Positions 14,243 to 22,450 of a DNA stretch of 36,977 nucleotides are shown piece after piece (positions within the stretch are counted from its first letter, which is position 1; each line of letters begins with the position of its first letter). Made by a program: the position numbers and the translations under genes. This DNA is from Nitrospirae bacterium JdFR-86 (GTDB taxonomy: Bacteria > Nitrospirota > Thermodesulfovibrionia > Thermodesulfovibrionales > JdFR-86). Below the pieces are notes generated by a model. That model had not been told where the DNA came from and made no database searches. It saw only the letters and a program-made list of their open reading frames with translations. The stretch covers positions 414,409-451,385 of the forward strand of contig MTOV01000002.1 in the NCBI GenBank assembly GCA_002011815.1, given 5' to 3'.

Positions 14243-16090
14243 CTATTTCTTCAGTCTCTTTAAAAGTTCCTTTGCGGTCCTGTCCTCAGGATTCAATTTA
14301 AGGGCTTTCTTAAGATGTCTTAATGCCGCATCCCTGTCTCCTCTTTCCATATACAAATACGCTATTGCCGTATGCTCAAACGGAATATCAGGTCTTAGCT
14401 CAAGAGACTTTTTAAGTTCCTCAAATGCTATATCCTTCTGTCCAGAATAATACGCCAGATACGCCTTGGCAAGATGAGCATCCTGAAGAAGAGGATTCCT
14501 CTTTATGTCAGCATCAATAGCCTTCATAATTAAATCCCTGTCAGAGACCTTCAGATAGTGGTCAAGATAGCTAAAGTCATCGAAATTCGGCCTAACAACC
14601 CTGTATCCAAACTTTCTGATTATGCTCCTATTGTCCGCTTTGTTCTTCAGATAAACAACAGCTGTGTTGTCCCAGTACACAGGCACCCAACGAGGATTCC
14701 AGTTTAAGTGCAATGGAAACCGCCACTTATACTTCAGATTGTAGTCTATAAGGGCATAATTGAAATCATAAACTCTGTCGACAGCGGCAAACCCCTCCGA
14801 GGTCTTAATCGCCTTTGCATAATCCTCCTGAAACTCCCTTGAGGCAACAAGCCTGCCATCTATAAATACCTTCCGCTCAGGACACCGCCAGAGCATGTAA
14901 GAGCCTACAGTGATTGTATTGAAACCATTTCCCTGTATGTTATGTTCCTCAAGAAAGTTTATAGCACCGTCAGGGAAAACACCCTCTTTCTTGCCAGAGC
15001 CAAAGGAATAAATATCACTCTTAAGCACAGAAAAAACAAAAAGATACGACAGGAGCAAAACAACACACAGATTCAGAACAGATGTATGTCTCTTAAACCT
15101 TACTGCCAGTTCTTCCAGGGCATGGAAAAACAGCGGGACAATGATTATAGAAGACACGGCTATCAGTCTTACGTGTTTGACCGAATAGAACAATGCAAAA
15201 GAAAACAGAAGCAGCCCGAGCAAATCAACCCTTTTTCTGAGTATCTGAATTACAAGATAAACGGATGCGCCTGCCACCAGCAACTGAAAACCCCAGGTAT
15301 ACCTTAATCCATATCCCCAAAGCAGATGCCTGTCAAGTCCCATCCACTCGCCAAGCTCTGTCAGACCGGAAGCCGAACCCGGGACAAAAGAAAACAACTT
15401 AATATAAGGACGCAGTCCTTCAGGATTTAATCCTGACACCAGCCACAAAAGCACCAAAGGCAATAGCATCTTGGAAGGAAACGCTTTCTTTCTTAAAGCC
15501 TCTGTCAGGAAAAACACACTTGCAAGAGGAGGTCCCATTATCATGCCGCCATGGGTATTGCTCCAGAAAATCTGGACAAAACACAATAAATAAAGATACC
15601 TGACTTTCTCCTCCTGCATATAACGATAAAAAACATACATATACAGGGCAACAAACAGATAAGTGAAATAATACGGGCGCAGGTCAAGTCTAAATCTCAT
15701 TGCATAAGCCATTACTATTATCGCAAGGGCTATGTGCCAAAACCGGCGGGAAGCCGCAGTCAGCTGAAGCGTCTTTACCACCACAAAAACCATCAAGCCG
15801 AATAAAACAGACTTCAGGACGCCAAGGCCGAAAAACCCGAAATGCTTATAAACCGCATATAATATTCCGTTTGAAAGCCACTCAAGCAGATACTGAGGGC
15901 TGCCATATGAAGTGTAGGAATAAGTGTCAACCCTGTAAAGACTTCCTTCTTCTATTAAAGACTGTCCAAGTCTGAGATGAAAGAAAAGGTCAAAATCAGC
16001 AATCTTTGTAAAAGGCAGAAGGAGAACAAAAGCGCACAGAAAAAACAAAAGCAGGTAGTGTGTCCAGTCAGGATAAGTTCTTTCGGTCAT
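14243..16090 (-). CDS. Polytopic membrane protein, GT-C glycosyltransferase-like, with TPR repeats (paralogue)
   Basis: About 615 residues from ATG 16090. A TTG two codons earlier is in frame, but neither has a Shine-Dalgarno; TATGAT lies 5 bases before the ATG. About a dozen hydrophobic segments are present. The early loop motif is ADFDLFFHLRLGQSLI with YRVDTYSYTSYG, and the later loop has GSYMLWRCPERKVFIDGR. These align with the equivalent motifs in the protein at 11236-12918. The C-terminal ~110 residues form two or more TPRs (AYLAYYSGQKDIAFEELKKS, AYLYMERGDRDAALRHLKKA). It points toward the OmcE-like gene and may act on it, for example as a sugar transferase or assembly platform. No catalytic residues can be assigned with certainty. 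Confidence 0.8.
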   Translation of the reverse strand: MTERTYPDWTHYLLLFFLCAFVLLLPFTKIADFDLFFHLRLGQSLIEEGSLYRVDTYSYTSYGSPQYLLEWLSNGILYAVYKHFGFFGLGVLKSVLFGLMVFVVVKTLQLTAASRRFWHIALAIIVMAYAMRFRLDLRPYYFTYLFVALYMYVFYRYMQEEKVRYLYLLCFVQIFWSNTHGGMIMGPPLASVFFLTEALRKKAFPSKMLLPLVLLWLVSGLNPEGLRPYIKLFSFVPGSASGLTELGEWMGLDRHLLWGYGLRYTWGFQLLVAGASVYLVIQILRKRVDLLGLLLFSFALFYSVKHVRLIAVSSIIIVPLFFHALEELAVRFKRHTSVLNLCVVLLLSYLFVFSVLKSDIYSFGSGKKEGVFPDGAINFLEEHNIQGNGFNTITVGSYMLWRCPERKVFIDGRLVASREFQEDYAKAIKTSEGFAAVDRVYDFNYALIDYNLKYKWRFPLHLNWNPRWVPVYWDNTAVVYLKNKADNRSIIRKFGYRVVRPNFDDFSYLDHYLKVSDRDLIMKAIDADIKRNPLLQDAHLAKAYLAYYSGQKDIAFEELKKSLELRPDIPFEHTAIAYLYMERGDRDAALRHLKKALKLNPEDRTAKELLKRLKK

Positions 16091-16191
16091 AAACAATCAT
16101 AAAACAGACCCTAATGCCCGTGCAGACTATACACAGAAAATGTTGGCATGGGGCAAAGGCTGTCTGTGGATGTTCAAAATATTGAGTCTCC

Positions 16192-16221
16192 TTGACTTTC
16201 AAAAATTTAGGTTATTATAAT
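16192..16221 (+). promoter_or_regulatory. Strong sigma-70 promoter giving a predicted leaderless mRNA
   Basis: TTGACT (16192-16197), an 18-base spacer and a perfect TATAAT (16216-16221). The ATG follows after 6 bases, so the predicted transcription start is at or next to the A of the start codon. No ribosome binding site is present. Confidence 0.7.
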
Positions 16222-16227
16222 TAAAAA

Positions 16228-17409
16228 ATGAAAAAAATTCTGCTACTTATTGCTCTAAGCGTCTATATTGTATCTTGTGGTGTTCCTCAAGTTGTAAGAA
16301 GAGACTATAGCGGATATGTGTGGCCTACCCCTCCGGAAAAGCCAAGGATTCAACTTCTCAATGTAATAGCCACTGACCAGGATTTCAGAAAACCCTCAAT
16401 GAGTGAACGGCTCTTTGGAGAGGAAACCTTCTTTGCCTTCAGAAAACCCCATGGAATAGTTGCAGACACAAGAGGAAACATCTACGTATCAGACAGTGCT
16501 CTGGCAGAGGTCTTTATCCTGAACCCTGAAAACGGCACTATAAGAAGACTATTCAATCCTTATGGTTACTCCCTTCCACTCGGCTTGGCTTATGACGACA
16601 CGCTTAACTGGGTAGCAGTAGCTGATGCAGGGAAGAAAACCGTTTATGTGGTAGACGTCACAAGATGGAAGCTCCAGCTTGTAATCGGACAGAGGGGGGA
16701 ATTCAAGCGTCCTGTTGCTGTTGCATTCGACTCCGCAAGAAAAAGAATCTATGTGGCTGATACCATCCTGCATAAAATTAGAGTGTTTGACCTCTATGGC
16801 AAGCACCTGTTCGATATCGGTGGTAAAGGTGCTGCGCCAGGTAAACTCTACTTCCCTACCGGACTGACAGTGGACAAAGAAGGCAATCTGTATGTCGTAA
16901 ACTCCTTCAACTTCCGGTTTGATATATTCACACCCGAAGGAAAATTCATAAAGTCGATTGGCTCTCACGGTGATGTAATCGGTATGTTTGCAAGACCAAA
17001 AGACATAGCACTTGACTCCGAAGGTCACATATACGTAACAGACGCGGCATTCAATAACTTCCAGATATTCGACAAGGAAGGAAGGGTCTATCTGTTTGTA
17101 GGAGTCGGTGGAATAGCACCAGGCACATTCTCCAACATCTACTCAATCTACATAGATAAAAACGACAAAATATACGTAACAGACCAGACCAACAGAAGAA
17201 TACAGATATTTAAATATATCTCTTACCCTGAGGAAAAAATGGCTCCGATAGGACAAAAACCCCAGACAGAAGAGACTCCCCCTCAGATAGAACAAGAGGC
17301 TCAAACCGAAGAAACGCCTCAGGTAGAGCAGGGCTCTTCAGCAGAACAACAGCCTGAGCAGCCTGAAGAAGACCTGCAGGAAGAAGTGCTCGAGGAAGAA
17401 GAACTATAA
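16228..17409 (+). CDS. NHL-repeat beta-propeller lipoprotein with acidic tail
   Basis: A lipobox (IVSC, cysteine near residue 17) marks a lipoprotein. A WPTPPEKPRI segment like that of the protein at 6103-7131 follows. Residues ~70-335 carry about six NHL blades (GIVADTRGNIYVSD, GLTVDKEGNLYVVN, DIALDSEGHIYVTD, SIYIDKNDKIYVTD). Residues ~340-393 are a Gln/Glu/Pro-rich acidic tail with TEETPPQIEQ-type repeats, absent from the paralogue. It is predicted to be translated from a leaderless mRNA. With the OmcE-like gene and the GT-C-like pair it appears to make a second cytochrome-filament module. Its 3' end lies 5 bp from the convergent PIN gene. Confidence 0.9.
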   Translation: MKKILLLIALSVYIVSCGVPQVVRRDYSGYVWPTPPEKPRIQLLNVIATDQDFRKPSMSERLFGEETFFAFRKPHGIVADTRGNIYVSDSALAEVFILNPENGTIRRLFNPYGYSLPLGLAYDDTLNWVAVADAGKKTVYVVDVTRWKLQLVIGQRGEFKRPVAVAFDSARKRIYVADTILHKIRVFDLYGKHLFDIGGKGAAPGKLYFPTGLTVDKEGNLYVVNSFNFRFDIFTPEGKFIKSIGSHGDVIGMFARPKDIALDSEGHIYVTDAAFNNFQIFDKEGRVYLFVGVGGIAPGTFSNIYSIYIDKNDKIYVTDQTNRRIQIFKYISYPEEKMAPIGQKPQTEETPPQIEQEAQTEETPQVEQGSSAEQQPEQPEEDLQEEVLEEEEL

Positions 17410-17414
17410 AAGAC

Positions 17415-18020
17415 CTACTCCTTCAGTAACTTTGCCTTTTTAATCGAGCCTAGCAGATACGCCTTGAACTTTTCAGGAAAGAGCCATTTTATGCCGAGCT
17501 TGTCAGCCCATTTTATAACCCCCTGGTCTGCTGTCACCAGAAGGGCATCGAGCTCCTTTGCAAGAAGTATCAAATCCACGTCTTCTTTACTGTCAATAAT
17601 GCCTTCTCTTAAAGCCTCCCTGTATTTTCTCCTTAAGTCCTGTATAACCTCATCAGGCTTCTTGTTGCTCCGGACAGCACGTTCTGCAATTCTCAGCCCC
17701 TTGTTTACACGCTCTCTTATATCCTCTATAAGCTCATAAAGCAGAAAAGCCGGTGTGGTAAGCTCATAACGCTTTGGAGGTTTCTGATGAAGATAAACAA
17801 GCAAATCGCCTGAAATTTTATCCTTGTCCACGAAATTCAAAAGTTCATTGAACACAGAAGGAGGCATATAGAATTCGAGTATTGGCACCTGTGCTGCAAG
17901 GAAAAGAAAACCCTCTAATGCCTGTGTCGGTGTCTCTCCAAAGCTTGCCCTGACATCAGGATTTACAAAAAGACTTGTATCTAATACTACCCTGCCTTTG
18001 TTAAGTTTTGCAGGTGCCAT
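17415..18020 (-). CDS. RNA-ligase-partner PIN-domain protein (MJ_0950-like family)
   Basis: About 201 residues from ATG 18020. A longer frame reaches 18095, but family members begin with a short lead into RVVLDTSLFVNPDVR, which fits this start. The gene then overlaps the end of the LapA/B-like gene by 20 bp. Landmarks are VLDTSLFVNPDVRASFGETP, FYMPPSVFNELLNF, IEDIRERVNKGLRIAE, REGIIDSKEDVDLILLAKELDA and VTADQGVIKWADKLG. The conserved acidic residues (D of LDTS, E of NELL, D of KEDVD, D of TADQG) are those of a PIN metal site. In archaea and some bacteria this family is encoded beside an ATP-dependent RNA ligase; none is in this window. Nuclease activity is inferred from the fold. Confidence 0.88.
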   Translation of the reverse strand: MAPAKLNKGRVVLDTSLFVNPDVRASFGETPTQALEGFLFLAAQVPILEFYMPPSVFNELLNFVDKDKISGDLLVYLHQKPPKRYELTTPAFLLYELIEDIRERVNKGLRIAERAVRSNKKPDEVIQDLRRKYREALREGIIDSKEDVDLILLAKELDALLVTADQGVIKWADKLGIKWLFPEKFKAYLLGSIKKAKLLKE

Positions 18021-19308
18021 GAAGGTCAAATTGATAAGTGTTCCAACTGCTGCACGCCGGGCATCTGCCTGACCACTGCTCTGAGGAACGTCCACAGCTT
18101 TGGCAGCAGTAAGGAAGCCTGAAGGTCTTTTTCATGTCAAGAGCCTTTTTAAACTCCTCTACAGCCTTCTCGCACTGGTTCCGCCTGAGATACAGCTCTC
18201 CCATCAGCTTGTACAGCTCAGGATACGACTCGGTCATATCCAGAGACGACAGGGTCTCAAGTGCATCATCTATCATTTCAAGCCTGTAGTAGAGCTTTCC
18301 AAGAAAGAACTTGAGTATGTTGTTCTGAGGATTGTCTGAAATGGATTTTCTGTAAATGCTTATAAGCCTTGATGGCTCACCCAGGTTTATAAGCATGTCT
18401 TCAAGACGGGCAAGGATTATCAGCGATGAGGTCTGCTCATAACCCTTTTCAAGAAAATTCACTGCATCCTCTGCTTCCTCCTCCCTGAGCATAACCTCTG
18501 CAACACCAAGATAAGCAGGTATGAAGTTTTTGTCCTCACGGAGTATTGCCCTGAATCCTTTGTTTGCCTTTTCAAGCTCGCCTTTTTCAAGACTGTCTCT
18601 GGCATATTCGTATCTGTAGCCCAGAAGATTGGACTGCTCTCTCTGCCGCTCCTCATCAGTATGCACATTCTTCAGTATCGTCCTTTGCACATCAATAAGG
18701 TCATCCCATTTTCCGTCTCTTTCAAGCAACGAACGCTTTTTGTAAAGAGCACTGAGATTGTCAGCGTCTATGTCAAGAATATTTTCTATATACTCCAGTG
18801 CCTCTTGCCACCTGCCCATCTCCTCCATTACTGCCTCAATAGAAAACAATGCCTCAAGATTCTGCGGATTGGACGCAAGCGCCCTCTTGTAATATCCGAA
18901 TGCATCCTCAAATTTCTTTTCCTTAACTGACAGGTCGCCAAGCCTGAGCAAGGCATCAGTGTGCTCCTCCTCCTTAAGTATTTCCTCAAGCGTATCCCTT
19001 GCTTCTTCTGCATCATTGGCAAGAATGGCATTTACAGCCTTTGAATAAAGAGACTGAATCTTTTCCTCTTTCTTCTGCTTCTTCTGAATCTGATACGTGG
19101 CTATAAAACGCCTTGTATCCCTTATTGCAAAAATTATGAGCATTGCAAGAGCACCAAAAGCACTTGAAAACAGTATCACACCTATCTTCGGAATCTCATA
19201 GACATCGCCAAACGGAACATTAATCGTCGTGACCTCGTTGTTATAAACTGCAAAAAGAGCCAGTACTCCCAAGAAAAGAATAAAAATCAATATAGCGAGT
19301 TTACCCAT
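18001..19308 (-). CDS. lapB: LapA-LapB-like fusion: two TM segments, TPR array, rubredoxin-type zinc site
   Basis: A 435-residue protein. Residues 1-75 contain two hydrophobic segments separated by NNEVTTINVPFGDVYEIPK, the layout of LapA (DUF1049). A charged helix and a long TPR array (~85-390) follow, then a C-terminal CCQSCGRSSEQWSGRCPAC site, the rubredoxin-like zinc tail of LapB/YciM. In Escherichia coli lapA and lapB are separate neighbouring genes; here both elements appear in one chain. LapB tunes LPS synthesis through LpxC turnover. The role here is inferred from architecture. It starts next to the stop of rlmH, sharing one base. Confidence 0.85.
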   Translation of the reverse strand: MGKLAILIFILFLGVLALFAVYNNEVTTINVPFGDVYEIPKIGVILFSSAFGALAMLIIFAIRDTRRFIATYQIQKKQKKEEKIQSLYSKAVNAILANDAEEARDTLEEILKEEEHTDALLRLGDLSVKEKKFEDAFGYYKRALASNPQNLEALFSIEAVMEEMGRWQEALEYIENILDIDADNLSALYKKRSLLERDGKWDDLIDVQRTILKNVHTDEERQREQSNLLGYRYEYARDSLEKGELEKANKGFRAILREDKNFIPAYLGVAEVMLREEEAEDAVNFLEKGYEQTSSLIILARLEDMLINLGEPSRLISIYRKSISDNPQNNILKFFLGKLYYRLEMIDDALETLSSLDMTESYPELYKLMGELYLRRNQCEKAVEEFKKALDMKKTFRLPYCCQSCGRSSEQWSGRCPACSSWNTYQFDLHGTCKT

Positions 19309-19745
19309 CAGTGATGATACCCTCCACCTCTGTTTATAGTCATTGCCCTGTAAATCTGCTCAAGCAGAAGCAGTCTTGCCATCTCATGAGTAAGGGTCAT
19401 GCGCGAAAGCGCAACGATGTCAGAAGCAGCGTTCTTTACATCATCCGATACACCGTAGGCACCGCCAAGAACAAAGTCCACCTGTGCCCTATCCTTGAGG
19501 ATAGATGCAAATTCAACAGAGGAAACCTCCCTGCCTCTTTCATCAAACAGTATGTAAGATGATGTCTTTCTCAATATGCCTTCTCCTTCCTTACGAATCG
19601 CTACATCAGAGGCCTTGCCCTTCTGCTCCTTTGTCTCGACTATATCCACACTGGCAAACGGTCTTAAGAGCCTGAGATATTTGGCTATTCCTTCAGCTAT
19701 ATACCGCTCTTTTGTTTTTCCCACCCAGATTATCCGAATTTTCAT
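19308..19745 (-). CDS. rlmH: 23S rRNA pseudouridine-1915 N3-methyltransferase
   Basis: 145 residues from ATG 19745; the start is set by the family N-terminus MKIRIIWVGKTK, not the longer open frame. Motifs are LFDERGREVSSVEFA, the SAM-binding knot segment FVLGGAYGVSDDV, and the C-terminal LSRMTLTHEMARLLLLEQIYRA ending in GGGYHH, all diagnostic of RlmH (SPOUT class). It acts on helix 69 of the large subunit. It overlaps the end of rsfS by about 53 bp in another frame, and is followed directly by the LapA/B gene. Confidence 0.97.
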   Translation of the reverse strand: MKIRIIWVGKTKERYIAEGIAKYLRLLRPFASVDIVETKEQKGKASDVAIRKEGEGILRKTSSYILFDERGREVSSVEFASILKDRAQVDFVLGGAYGVSDDVKNAASDIVALSRMTLTHEMARLLLLEQIYRAMTINRGGGYHH

Positions 19746-20088
19746 CCAGTGGAATTCTCGGTGCGTCAAGCCAGAGCTTTTCCAGCTCGTAGTAACACCT
19801 CGTTTGTTCTTCAAAGACGTGGACGACTACATCCCCGTAGTCCATTAAGACCCAATGACTGTAGCTAAGACCTTCCACGCCAAGAGGCTTGATATCCCTT
19901 TTGGAGAGAACTTCCTCTATATGCTCTACAATGGTTTTTACCTGTGCCGTGCTTTCAGCAGAACAGATAACAAAATAATCAGTGAAGGTCACCAACTCCC
20001 TGAGCTCAAGCACAACAACGTCTTGCCCCTTTTTGTCAAGGGCTAACTTTGCAATCTCAATCGCCTTGCTCGTGCTCTCTAGAAACAA
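19693..20088 (-). CDS. rsfS: Ribosomal silencing factor RsfS
   Basis: 131 residues starting at TTG 20088, with AGGAGG just upstream. Core motifs are DVVVLELRELVTFTDYFVICSAES, HIEEVL, GVEGLSYSHWVLMDYGDVVVHVF and YYELEKLW, the complete RsfS/Iojap signature. RsfS binds uL14 and blocks subunit joining when nutrients run short. The C-terminal ~20 residues (LGGKNKRAVYS) extend past the usual end and are encoded over the start of rlmH. Order nadD-rsfS-rlmH is the common bacterial arrangement. Confidence 0.96.
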   Translation of the reverse strand: MFLESTSKAIEIAKLALDKKGQDVVVLELRELVTFTDYFVICSAESTAQVKTIVEHIEEVLSKRDIKPLGVEGLSYSHWVLMDYGDVVVHVFEEQTRCYYELEKLWLDAPRIPLDENSDNLGGKNKRAVYS

Positions 20089-20112
20089 ACCCCTCCTTCA
20101 ATTAATATAAAA

Positions 20113-20778
20113 TTACTGTCCTGTTTTAGTATAAAGTCCATGGGAAATTATATAAGATTCGACGCTCTCTGGCAATAGATATTTCACACTTTTATTCTTC
20201 TGCAACAAGGCTCTTATATGTGTGGCAGACACTGCCATAGGAGTTATCCTGAGGAGAACAGCGGTTCTTCCGCTTTTAAGTGTTGCATTGTATGAATCAA
20301 TAATTCCTTGATCAAGCTTAAGAAGCACATCTTTTTTGACCTCAAGATAAGGAGAATTCGCTATATCGGCAAAAACACACGAAGGTCTGGCTATAATTAC
20401 AAAATCCACAAGAGCCGTCAGTTTTTCAGGCTGCCGCCAGTTAGGCAAATCCATAAACGCATCTGTGCCAAGTATGAAGAAAAGCTCTGAATCCGGATAA
20501 AGCGCCTTAAGCTCCTGCACTGTATCCACAGAATAGGATCTTTCAGACTTTTTGCACTCTATATCTGATATCTCGAAAAACCTGTTTGAGGCGATAGCCA
20601 GCTCTGTCATCGAATACCTGTGTTTTACAGCCTCAAGTTCTGAAGACTTCAGAGGCGGGATGCCGGCAGGCACAAACAGAATCCGCTCAAGACCAAGACT
20701 CTCCCTTACCTCCTCCGCAGCCCTGAGATGTCCGTAATGCACTGGATTGAATGTTCCACCGAAAACCCCGATTCTCAT
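20113..20778 (-). CDS. nadD: Nicotinate-nucleotide adenylyltransferase
   Basis: 221 residues. The nucleotidyltransferase motif GGTFNPVHYGHL is at residues ~7-18, PAGIPPLK follows, the middle has FILGTDAFMDLPNWRQPEKL, and SATHIRALL near the end stands in for the ISxTxIR motif. It makes nicotinate adenine dinucleotide in NAD synthesis. ATGA overlap with the small gene upstream indicates coupling. The start is the only sensible one (MRIGVFGGTF). Confidence 0.97.
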   Translation of the reverse strand: MRIGVFGGTFNPVHYGHLRAAEEVRESLGLERILFVPAGIPPLKSSELEAVKHRYSMTELAIASNRFFEISDIECKKSERSYSVDTVQELKALYPDSELFFILGTDAFMDLPNWRQPEKLTALVDFVIIARPSCVFADIANSPYLEVKKDVLLKLDQGIIDSYNATLKSGRTAVLLRITPMAVSATHIRALLQKNKSVKYLLPESVESYIISHGLYTKTGQ

Positions 20779-21056
20779 AAACCCATCTTTTTCAATGCCT
20801 CATCAGCACTGCGTCCTGCAGAAGACGGCGCTTCTTCAGGCAGATACAGCATCACACCACCTTTTACAGGCCTGATGATTATCTTTCCTTCGCTTGCAAG
20901 CTGGTTGGTTACCTTGACAGGGTCCTCTCCGTCATAATACTTCTTGAAGGCTTCGTTGAACCCTGAATACACCGTGTGAATGCCCTTGTACCCCTCTTTT
21001 CTTAAACTCACTATAGCTCTTTTGACAAACTCTTCATATGAAAGTTTCTCTGACAT
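20775..21056 (-). CDS. Small conserved-looking hypothetical protein upstream of nadD
   Basis: 93 residues, preceded by AGGAG six bases from the ATG, with good coding character. I do not recognise it. Residues ~1-70 look like a compact alpha/beta fold (EEFVKRAIVSLRKEGYKGIHTVY, then KVTNQLASEGKIIIRPVKGGVMLYL). The final beta hairpin with GGVML resembles a winged-helix wing, so a wHTH fold is possible. The tail (SSAGRSADEALKKMGL) is probably flexible. Overlap with nadD suggests co-expression. Confidence 0.8.
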   Translation of the reverse strand: MSEKLSYEEFVKRAIVSLRKEGYKGIHTVYSGFNEAFKKYYDGEDPVKVTNQLASEGKIIIRPVKGGVMLYLPEEAPSSAGRSADEALKKMGL

Positions 21057-21087
21057 AGCCGGCTCCTTTCTTTTGAAGATTAGCTAA

Positions 21088-21116
21088 AGACTACAAAATA
21101 TTTACAGTTTTTTCAA
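21088..21116 (-). promoter_or_regulatory. Candidate sigma-70 promoter of the nadD operon
   Basis: On the minus strand TTGAAA (21116-21111), 17 bases, then TAGTCT (21093-21088), about 31 bases before the ATG at 21056. Moderate match; the spacing is ideal. Confidence 0.45.
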
Positions 21117-21213
21117 TAGGTTTTGGGATGCTGACCTGCTGTTTTGCAGTGTTTCTCGCCCCTCCCCATAAAACCAGAAAAAAGTTTGCACTTTATATAT
21201 AATTTATACAGAA

Positions 21214-21747
21214 ATGTGGTATGCCGAGGCAAAGAAAATCTACATACTGCCGTTTGGCAAACTCCCTGGTGCTGTAATCGAAAGACTTACAGACACACTG
21301 ACGGAAACATTCAAAAAAGAAATCCTCACCGCAGATGAACAGCCCCTTCCTGTTTACGCCTACGACAGATATAGACAGCAATGCTACTCCACAGAAATAC
21401 TTAAGAGGATTAACGACCTGAACCTCGACGGAATAGTGCTTGCAGTCATAGATGCTGATTTATACGTGCCCGGACTTAATTTCGTCTTTGGTGAGGCAGA
21501 CCCTGAAAACGGCGTGTGCATAATCTCCATAACAAGACTCAGACAGGAATTCTACAGGGAAACACCGGAGTATGAGCTTTTTCTTCAAAGGACGGTCAAG
21601 GAAGCAGTGCATGAGATAGGTCACCTGTACGGTCTTTTCCACTGTCCTGACCCTGAATGCGTTATGCACTTTTCAAATACCCTTGCTGATACAGACAGAA
21701 AAACAGAAAGATTCTGCAAAATATGTATAAAAGGAGTTACTGCTTAG
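21214..21747 (+). CDS. Archaemetzincin (M54 zinc metallopeptidase)
   Basis: 177 residues. The M54 signature is complete: HEIGHLYGLFHC, four residues, CVM, then about 16 residues to CKIC. This supplies the catalytic zinc histidines and Glu, plus a second four-cysteine zinc site. The N-terminal half (KIYILPFGKLP, DGIVLAVIDADLYVPGLNFVFGEAD) also fits the family. There is no signal peptide, so it is cytosolic. Family members are aminopeptidase-like zinc enzymes of archaea, some bacteria and animals; physiological substrates are unclear. No ribosome site is visible, and TATAAT lies 10 bases before the ATG. The 3' end overlaps the convergent regulator gene by 11 bp. Confidence 0.93.
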   Translation: MWYAEAKKIYILPFGKLPGAVIERLTDTLTETFKKEILTADEQPLPVYAYDRYRQQCYSTEILKRINDLNLDGIVLAVIDADLYVPGLNFVFGEADPENGVCIISITRLRQEFYRETPEYELFLQRTVKEAVHEIGHLYGLFHCPDPECVMHFSNTLADTDRKTERFCKICIKGVTA

Positions 21748-22426
21748 CTTCTTCGTCGCTGTCCTCTTCCCTGGGTTCTGCAAGATTCAAAAGACTCTGG
21801 ATGGCTGCCAGCTTGAGGAAATCCCTCTCTTTGTAAATCTTATCCAGCTGCCTGTGCATCTTTTCAAGAACGTTATCCATGTATACCTGCTCGCCTTCCC
21901 TGCTTACCTTTTTCTCGGACTGCACCCCTTTTATATAAATTCCGCCTCTGCCTGTAAGAAGCCAGTCAAGGTTGATAAGTCCATGATGCTTTGCATTTAA
22001 TTTTGTAAAAAACTGTGCATCCGGTACAGTCTTGTCGCTTTCGTATTTTTCAAGAAGCCGCGGCGTAATGCCAAGCCCAACAACGAACTCCTCCCTTGTT
22101 TCTCCTACTTCATGTTCCCTGAAATAGCGCAGCCTTTTGCCGAGTGTGTCAACCCCCTCGATAACCTCTTCCGGCTCTACTGCCGGAGCCTGCCCAAGGA
22201 AAAACATCGGAGGCTTTCCCTCCCGTAGCCACTCCGCACGAATCCCCATCTTCGACTCTATTAAAGACAACACAATATCCGAGGGAAGCTTCTTGCCTTT
22301 TAACAGTTCGCTCAGATAACCCCTTGAGACCCCGAGCAGCTCAGCTACCTCTGCCTGTTTTTTATATCCCTTTTTTGCAAGTGCTGCCCTTAAACGGGCA
22401 GCAAACGCCTCAAAAGCAAAAGCCAT
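21737..22426 (-). CDS. Regulator with two tandem XRE/CI-like HTH domains
   Basis: 229 residues. HTH 1 is at ~8-60 (KQAEVAELLGVSRGYLSELLKGKKLP), followed by a CI-repressor-type GIRAEWLREGKPP element. HTH 2 is at ~93-165 (LGKRLRYFREHEVGETREEF...ITPRLLEKYESDKTVP), ending in LINLDWLLTGRG. A charged helical tail has no protease or ligand motif. Each half repeats the 'WLL/WLR-xG' ending, so it looks like an internal duplication. It is divergently transcribed from another XRE gene, with shared operator-like repeats between them. Phage-repressor ancestry is possible, but no phage genes are near. Confidence 0.88.
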   Translation of the reverse strand: MAFAFEAFAARLRAALAKKGYKKQAEVAELLGVSRGYLSELLKGKKLPSDIVLSLIESKMGIRAEWLREGKPPMFFLGQAPAVEPEEVIEGVDTLGKRLRYFREHEVGETREEFVVGLGITPRLLEKYESDKTVPDAQFFTKLNAKHHGLINLDWLLTGRGGIYIKGVQSEKKVSREGEQVYMDNVLEKMHRQLDKIYKERDFLKLAAIQSLLNLAEPREEDSDEEAKQ

Positions 22427-22450
22427 AAAAATTCTCTCAGCTTATTTTGC

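Noticed and set aside
16143-16160. Sigma-54-like TGGCATGGGGCAAAGGC upstream of the NHL lipoprotein gene
   Set aside because: The GG-to-GC spacing is off from the strict 10 bases, and a strong sigma-70 promoter lies at the right distance instead.
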